Shown: piece by piece, positions 59,982-64,000 of the stretch
How positions within the stretch are numbered: the first letter of the stretch is position 1
Layout of the letters: each line of letters starts with the position of its first letter
Assembly: GCF_000380565.1 (NCBI RefSeq)
Contig: NZ_AQYJ01000025.1
Coordinates: 186,001-250,000 of the forward strand
DNA: 64,000 nt
Reading direction: 5' to 3'
Source: Microbulbifer variabilis ATCC 700307
GTDB taxonomy: Bacteria > Pseudomonadota > Gammaproteobacteria > Pseudomonadales > Cellvibrionaceae
Notes under the pieces: model-generated
Seen by the model: only the letters and a program-made list of their open reading frames with translations
What the model was told of the DNA's origin: nothing
Database searches by the model: none
Program-made: the position numbers and the translations under genes

Positions 59982-61043
59982 CTAAAGCTCTACCGCAAAC
60001 TGCCCCAACTTTCTCCGCACCGTCGGCAAAGAGTTGGCGGCAGCTATAAGGGCCCTGAATTCAAATCTTGCCTTAAGGGATTGCCCAGTGACTATTTTGC
60101 GGCCATGCTCGGTAACGTCAATAACCTTCTTGTCCTCCCTGTGACGCAATTCTGAGTACCCAGTGAGCCGCCCTGCTACAACCCGCGCTGCTAGCTCAGC
60201 AGCATCGGCAATCCCCAAGTTCATACCGCGGCCGCCTACAGGAGAATGACAGTGGGCTGCATCTCCAGCAAGATGTATTCTGCCTTTCGAGTAGGTCTCA
60301 GCCTGGCGAACAGAAATATTAAAGGTTCCCTGACGACGAACCCTCTTGATATCCAATGCCATTGGGAAAGCCCCTATGGCATCGTCACAGCTTGCCACCA
60401 AACGATGGCGCCCCTCCCCTAAAGGCACTGCAACAGCTACCACTCCGGACTCCATTTTTACCAATGTGAACTTTCTTTTTGGGGGCCAACCATCGGTATC
60501 GACATCGGCAATCGACCATTCTTCCTCCAGGTCAAACCCAGGATAATTAATACCTGCAGCCTCACGAACAGTGCTGTGGATACCATCCGCTCCAATCACA
60601 AGATCGAAACGCTCCTCCTCACCCGCATTAAACTGGGCTACCACTCCGCCTTCAGATTCAGTAAGAAATGTAAGCTCTTTCTGATATTCGACCTCAACAC
60701 CCATACCTGATAGTACCTGGGCCATAAGGGATTCGGTCCTGTCTTGAGGCAATCCGAGAATAGTGGGGAAATAGGTGCGATCGGAGTGAAGGGGGAATTC
60801 CAGCGCTAGTCGCGTATCCAGATAGATACAGGCAGCTTGAACAGCAATACCTTCAGCTATCAATTTCTCTGAAACGCCTGACTTCGAAAGCAATTCAAGA
60901 CTGCGGGAAGTAATACCCACAGCCCTACTTAGAGTGGATGCGCTGTCCCGACGGTCAATAATCCTTGGTGACAAACCAAGGCGGGTAAGCTCAATGGCAG
61001 CGGTAAGACCAGTAGGTCCCGCCCCAACAACCAATACTTTCAC
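59982..61043 (-). CDS. FAD-dependent aromatic-type monooxygenase
   Basis: A group A flavoprotein monooxygenase (PHBH fold) of 353 residues, NAD(P)H and FAD dependent. Rossmann GxGxxG VVGAGPTGLTAAIEL at the start, the RAVGITSRSLELL helix, VIGADGIHSTVREAAG (DG motif) near residue 150, and the flavin-ribityl-binding GRIHLAGDAAHCHSPVGGRG near residue 260. It lacks the C-terminal thioredoxin-like extension of phenol hydroxylases. Substrate unknown; no catabolic cluster adjoins. Confidence 0.9.
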   Translation of the reverse strand: MKVLVVGAGPTGLTAAIELTRLGLSPRIIDRRDSASTLSRAVGITSRSLELLSKSGVSEKLIAEGIAVQAACIYLDTRLALEFPLHSDRTYFPTILGLPQDRTESLMAQVLSGMGVEVEYQKELTFLTESEGGVVAQFNAGEEERFDLVIGADGIHSTVREAAGINYPGFDLEEEWSIADVDTDGWPPKRKFTLVKMESGVVAVAVPLGEGRHRLVASCDDAIGAFPMALDIKRVRRQGTFNISVRQAETYSKGRIHLAGDAAHCHSPVGGRGMNLGIADAAELAARVVAGRLTGYSELRHREDKKVIDVTEHGRKIVTGQSLKARFEFRALIAAANSLPTVRRKLGQFAVEL

Positions 61044-61566
61044 AAGCCACCTCGAATAACTTCACTATCAGGCCACTGCTATCTGCATAAAGTATAAACA
61101 TGAACTCTCGGTTTCACCCCTATACATAAAGCTCAGGTGGTTATCGATACAAAGGGCACACTCCACCAATGAAAGGAGTAATTGTGCTCCCTTACAACTA
61201 AAAAGAGTGCTGAAATCAGGAAGCTTTAGCTACTAAATCCTGGACATTATCACAACCACCCCGTGATATATAGCGACTAATACGAACCGAGCACTGCAGA
61301 AATAAATTATTTATTCATTTTAATATTTGATTAATTATATCTTAAATTAATAAAAAAATTATAAAGATATAGACCGCCAACCCACAGGATAAACCCTCCC
61401 CTTAGACGCAGCAAATCCACCTAAAAAGAAAGAATCAGCAAGGCCCTTAAACTATCACTTTCCACAGAAATATCACATAAATATGTAGCCTAAGACGCAA
61501 AAGAATATTAAACTCAACTCCATGAAACTGCAAAAAAGCAACAATCTGAAATAACAGAAAACCACC
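61044..61566. other. AT-rich intergenic region
   Basis: About 520 bp between divergent genes. AT-rich (a notably A/T-rich block at 61300-61380). Likely promoters of both neighbours; no gene or repeat recognised. Confidence 0.4.
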
Positions 61567-62682
61567 ATGATTGACCGAAGACTATTTATTAAGATTAGCA
61601 GCCTTTTACTTGCAGCCCCGCTATTCGCAAAAAAATCATTAGCCATGCAGGACTTAACCTTCAGCTCGCTGCACATGCCAGATGAAAGCGATCAACACAA
61701 GAGAACATGGATGGCTTTTGTTGCCAATGATTATATTTGGTCACATAAGCAAATTCCTGAGGTAAAAAGGAATCTGGCATTAATTGCAAATACAATTGCC
61801 AAATATGAGCCCGTATCTCTCCTTGTGAGCAGAAAAAATTTACATGAAGCAGAAGAGCTACTGGATATAGATAATTCAAATTTTAAAATCGAGCTTCATA
61901 CTTTTGAAGTCGATGATCTATGGCTTCGTGACACTGCCCCTATCTTTGTAAGATCCACCTATGGGGAGAAAATTGCACTGAATTTCAATTTCAATGGTTG
62001 GGGCAACAAACAGGAACACTTGTTAGACAAACAAGTCGCCAGGTATATTGCCAATACATCTGGAGCAATCCATGAGAGAACCAACATTGTACTAGAGGGT
62101 GGGTGCTTTGAAGTTGATGGAAATGGCACAGCGATTATGACTGAGAGCTGCATCCTCAATAAAAACCGCAATCCAGGATGGTCAAAAATAGATATTGAGA
62201 AGGAACTCAAGACACTGCTCGGATTACGTAAAATTATTTGGCTCAAAGGCATTAAGGGAATGGATATCACAGACGGCCATACCGATTTTTACGCACGTTT
62301 TATCAAGCCAGGGGAAGTTATAGTCAGCAGGGAAAATTATCAATCCTACTATGACTATGAGGTTACTCGCGAAAATATCAACACATTAAGCAATAGTGTC
62401 GACGCAAATGGAAATCCGCTAAACCTACACGTCCTGGATACACCAGAAATTATTAATGAGAGATTTGGTACTAAAGACTTTGCCGCAGGCTATATTGGTT
62501 ACTATGTTTGTAACGGCGCAATAATTGCTCAAAAATTTGGCGATAGAAATGCAGATGAGAAAGCCAGAGCTGTTTTGCAAAGCGCCTTCCCCAATCATAC
62601 AATTGAGCAAATAGCAATTGATGGAATTGCTTCAGGTGGAGGCAGCGTCCACTGTTCTACACAGCAAGAGATTATTGTTTGA
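61567..62682 (+). CDS. Tat-exported agmatine-deiminase-family protein
   Basis: 371 residues of the peptidyl-arginine/agmatine deiminase fold (five-fold pseudo-symmetric propeller). The N-terminus DRRLFIKISSLLLAAPLFA has a twin-arginine motif (RRxFxK) and hydrophobic core, so export by the Tat system is predicted; typical agmatine deiminases are cytosolic. Seen: WLRDTAPIFV, GGCFEVDGNG, KGIKGMDITDGHTDFYARF (catalytic His region), and the active-site Cys363 in SGGGSVHCSTQQ. The reaction would be agmatine to N-carbamoylputrescine plus ammonia, but a secreted member may act on a different guanidine or peptide. Confidence 0.88.
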   Translation: MIDRRLFIKISSLLLAAPLFAKKSLAMQDLTFSSLHMPDESDQHKRTWMAFVANDYIWSHKQIPEVKRNLALIANTIAKYEPVSLLVSRKNLHEAEELLDIDNSNFKIELHTFEVDDLWLRDTAPIFVRSTYGEKIALNFNFNGWGNKQEHLLDKQVARYIANTSGAIHERTNIVLEGGCFEVDGNGTAIMTESCILNKNRNPGWSKIDIEKELKTLLGLRKIIWLKGIKGMDITDGHTDFYARFIKPGEVIVSRENYQSYYDYEVTRENINTLSNSVDANGNPLNLHVLDTPEIINERFGTKDFAAGYIGYYVCNGAIIAQKFGDRNADEKARAVLQSAFPNHTIEQIAIDGIASGGGSVHCSTQQEIIV

Positions 62683-62743
62683 TTCTGCTTTTCTTTAAAA
62701 ATTTTCTGCATCACTTGCAAAACTTTCCATAAGTACCCAGAAA

Positions 62744-63257
62744 ATTATTGGGTTATTTCTGGGAACCCTGGGTGCAGCCTGGATAGGCTTCAAGAGAAAT
62801 ATGGCTACATTAACACTGGACCTAAACCGGGGGCGAGCTGGATCTTCTTATCAGGTGCAATTTCACTTAGCCTGTATAACCCACTGGTTAAGCGGGTTCA
62901 CTCTGACGAACCTACAGGGGTCATGGCCTATTGGGTAATTTTATTCGGTGCACTCTGGTTATTGTTTTTTACCCTCCCCCTCTTAGGCACCATAAACTGG
63001 CAAAATACATCTTTTCAACTCAATGGCAGCTTACTTTATTTAGCGCTATTCACCACACTAATGAGTTTCTTTCTGCTGCAGTTCGGCACGGTAAAAATTG
63101 GTCCCACCAAAGTAGCCGCTTATGGATTCTTGAACCCGATTTTTGTACTGGCACTAACCCTGCTTCTGGAAATGTCAGAATTCAGTAGTTCCTTTTTCCA
63201 AGTATTATTCTGGTCTTCTTGACTATGTTATTTATTCAGGCAGAAAAGACAGCATAA
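62744..63257 (+). pseudogene. Truncated, frameshifted EamA/DMT-family transporter
   Basis: The C-terminal half of a ten-helix drug/metabolite exporter, lacking the first half. Reading begins IIGLFLGTLGAAWIGFKRNM in one frame, shifts by one base near 62828-62836, and continues WIFLSGAISLSLYNPLVKRV and MAYWVILFGALWLLFFTLPL. It stays open to LTLLLEMSEFSSSFFQVLFW, stops, and recovers in another frame as ILVFLTMLFIQAEKTA ending at 63257. Two frameshifts and a missing amino half mean it is not functional. Confidence 0.85.
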
Positions 63258-63341
63258 AAGGCACCCCAAATATTGAACTACAGATCACTGCTGTACCCTC
63301 TTAACCCTCCCCTTACCCACACTGCAGGAGGAGTGATAGAT

Positions 63342-63587
63342 CTAATTCACAGGCTTCTCAATCTCATAAATTGCATCAGATATATCTTCCAGTTTTGAAG
63401 ATACAATAGCCAGTGCATCATGCAGCCCTTGATTGTAGAAGCCAGCCCCCATCTCCCTTGCAAGAAAATCGATCAAGAACTCCACCTCAAAGCCACCAGC
63501 TTCGAGATCAAACTCCTCAGAAAGGTATTTCCTTATCTTCTCCACCAATACAGATTTACGTTCTTTTTCAAGTACAATTTCTGGCAT
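63342..63587 (-). CDS. DUF2164 family protein
   Basis: 81 residues of the DUF2164 family, small cytosolic helical proteins of unknown function. Seen: LEKERKSVLVEKIRKYLSEE, FDLEAGGFEVEFLIDFLARE and GAGFYNQGLHDALAIVSSKL, the whole of the domain. Start ATG at 63587. Monocistronic, upstream of the receptor's 3' end. Confidence 0.9.
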   Translation of the reverse strand: MPEIVLEKERKSVLVEKIRKYLSEEFDLEAGGFEVEFLIDFLAREMGAGFYNQGLHDALAIVSSKLEDISDAIYEIEKPVN

Positions 63588-63700
63588 AAGAATAACCCTG
63601 TCATTACTTCATTTTTACCCGGAAAAGCTATTAAACATATACTGGGATATATTAGTAAACAAAGACTACGATGACTTCCATAGGTATACAAGACAGAATG

Positions 63701-63736
63701 AAAAAAATCCGAGCAGCCCAGGGCTTCTCGGATTTG
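63701..63736 (-). terminator. Rho-independent terminator of the right-hand TonB receptor
   Basis: On the minus strand a stem AATCCGAG-AAGCCC / GGCTGCTCGGATT is followed by seven U residues, 24 bp after the receptor stop. Confidence 0.88.
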
Positions 63737-63760
63737 AGGGGCTCTTATTGGGAACTTTAC

Positions 63761-64000
63761 TTAAAAATTGTAGTTGAAACGTACTCCGTAGCTCACAGGT
63801 GTGGAGAATGGACCGGATACCAGGCCATCACTTCCATCTGCGTAGTACGGAACAATTTCATCGGTAATATTGTTACCATAAGCTTCAACATTCCACTGAT
63901 CATCTGGGCTTATATACTTGATGGACGCATTGATCATCCAGAAAGAATCTCGGCCATCATCATAAGCCGAAGTATCACCAGCCGGGAAATCATGCTTATC
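63761..64000 (-). CDS. TonB-dependent receptor, C-terminal fragment (5' part outside the window)
   Basis: 80 codons open to the right edge, ending in TAA at 63761. The sequence shows two barrel strands typical of the receptor C-terminus (SFWMINASIKYISPDDQWNV, EAYGNNITDEIV, then PVSYGVRFNYNF) with the terminal aromatic Phe used by the BAM complex. This is a second TonB-dependent receptor in the window; ligand unknown. Confidence 0.9.
   Translation of the reverse strand, partial: DKHDFPAGDTSAYDDGRDSFWMINASIKYISPDDQWNVEAYGNNITDEIVPYYADGSDGLVSGPFSTPVSYGVRFNYNF

Overview
The window looks like a chromosome segment of a marine gammaproteobacterium, probably a Cellvibrionales/Microbulbifer-type organism. 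This placement is inferred from conserved gammaproteobacterial gene blocks (uvrY-uvrC-pgsA; comEC-exbB-exbD-msbA-lpxK-kdsB-murB), two TonB-dependent receptors at the window edges, a periplasmic-type sulfatase and an LpxR-type lipid A deacylase. No rRNA or species marker is present, so the genus is a guess.

Layout. 0-4 kb: a minus-strand surface lipoprotein gene followed by a TonB-dependent receptor that runs off the left edge. 4.2-10.1 kb: a TetR/DUF1285 pair, an unknown glycine-rich membrane-associated protein, tesB, tRNA-Pro(CGG), psiE and an exported zinc peptidase. 10.4-10.8 kb: tRNA-Cys and tRNA-Leu(TAA). 10.8-22.7 kb is an accessory region directly behind tRNA-Leu. It holds a pentapeptide-repeat membrane protein, a decayed membrane-protein gene, a LexA-controlled umuDC operon, and then an array of about eleven integron gene cassettes (16.45-22.19 kb). 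Each cassette gene is on the minus strand and ends in its own attC site. No integron integrase lies in the window, so the array appears as a CALIN (a cluster of attC sites lacking an integrase). Two sequence remnants follow it.

23-32.4 kb: metabolism and stress genes. These include a second-type signal peptidase I, an FMN reductase divergent from dps with a 22-bp tandem repeat between them, a SigZ-type ECF sigma factor with a cysteine tail next to a glutathione transferase with a cysteine tail, a GFA-family protein, an M19 dipeptidase, a WHy/LEA14 lipoprotein, LpxR and an arylsulfatase. 32.6-44.9 kb: core DNA repair, envelope and competence genes (pgsA, uvrC, uvrY, murB, kdsB, lpxK, msbA, exbD, exbB, comEC). 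45-50.9 kb: a porin, a PrpD-type dehydratase, and a Crp/Fnr regulator next to cytochrome P460. A TGTCA-N6-TGACA palindrome sits at -41.5 of the P460 gene. A nine-copy heptamer repeat follows, then trhP (yegQ) with a perfect FNR box that is also at -41.5 of a plausible promoter. 51.4-55.8 kb: a MacAB-like export operon. 55.9-64 kb: an alpha/beta hydrolase, several small unknown or lipoprotein genes, a GNAT acetyltransferase, YbjQ, a flavin monooxygenase, a Tat-exported agmatine-deiminase-family protein, a dying EamA transporter gene, a DUF2164 protein and the 3' end of another TonB-dependent receptor.

The observations most worth following are the integrase-less cassette array of mostly unknown genes, with one cassette carrying a divergent XRE-regulator pair; the two class-II Crp/Fnr sites; and the sigma-factor/GST pair with matching C-terminal cysteines. 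Several start codons were re-assigned from ribosome-binding sites and family length, as noted per gene.
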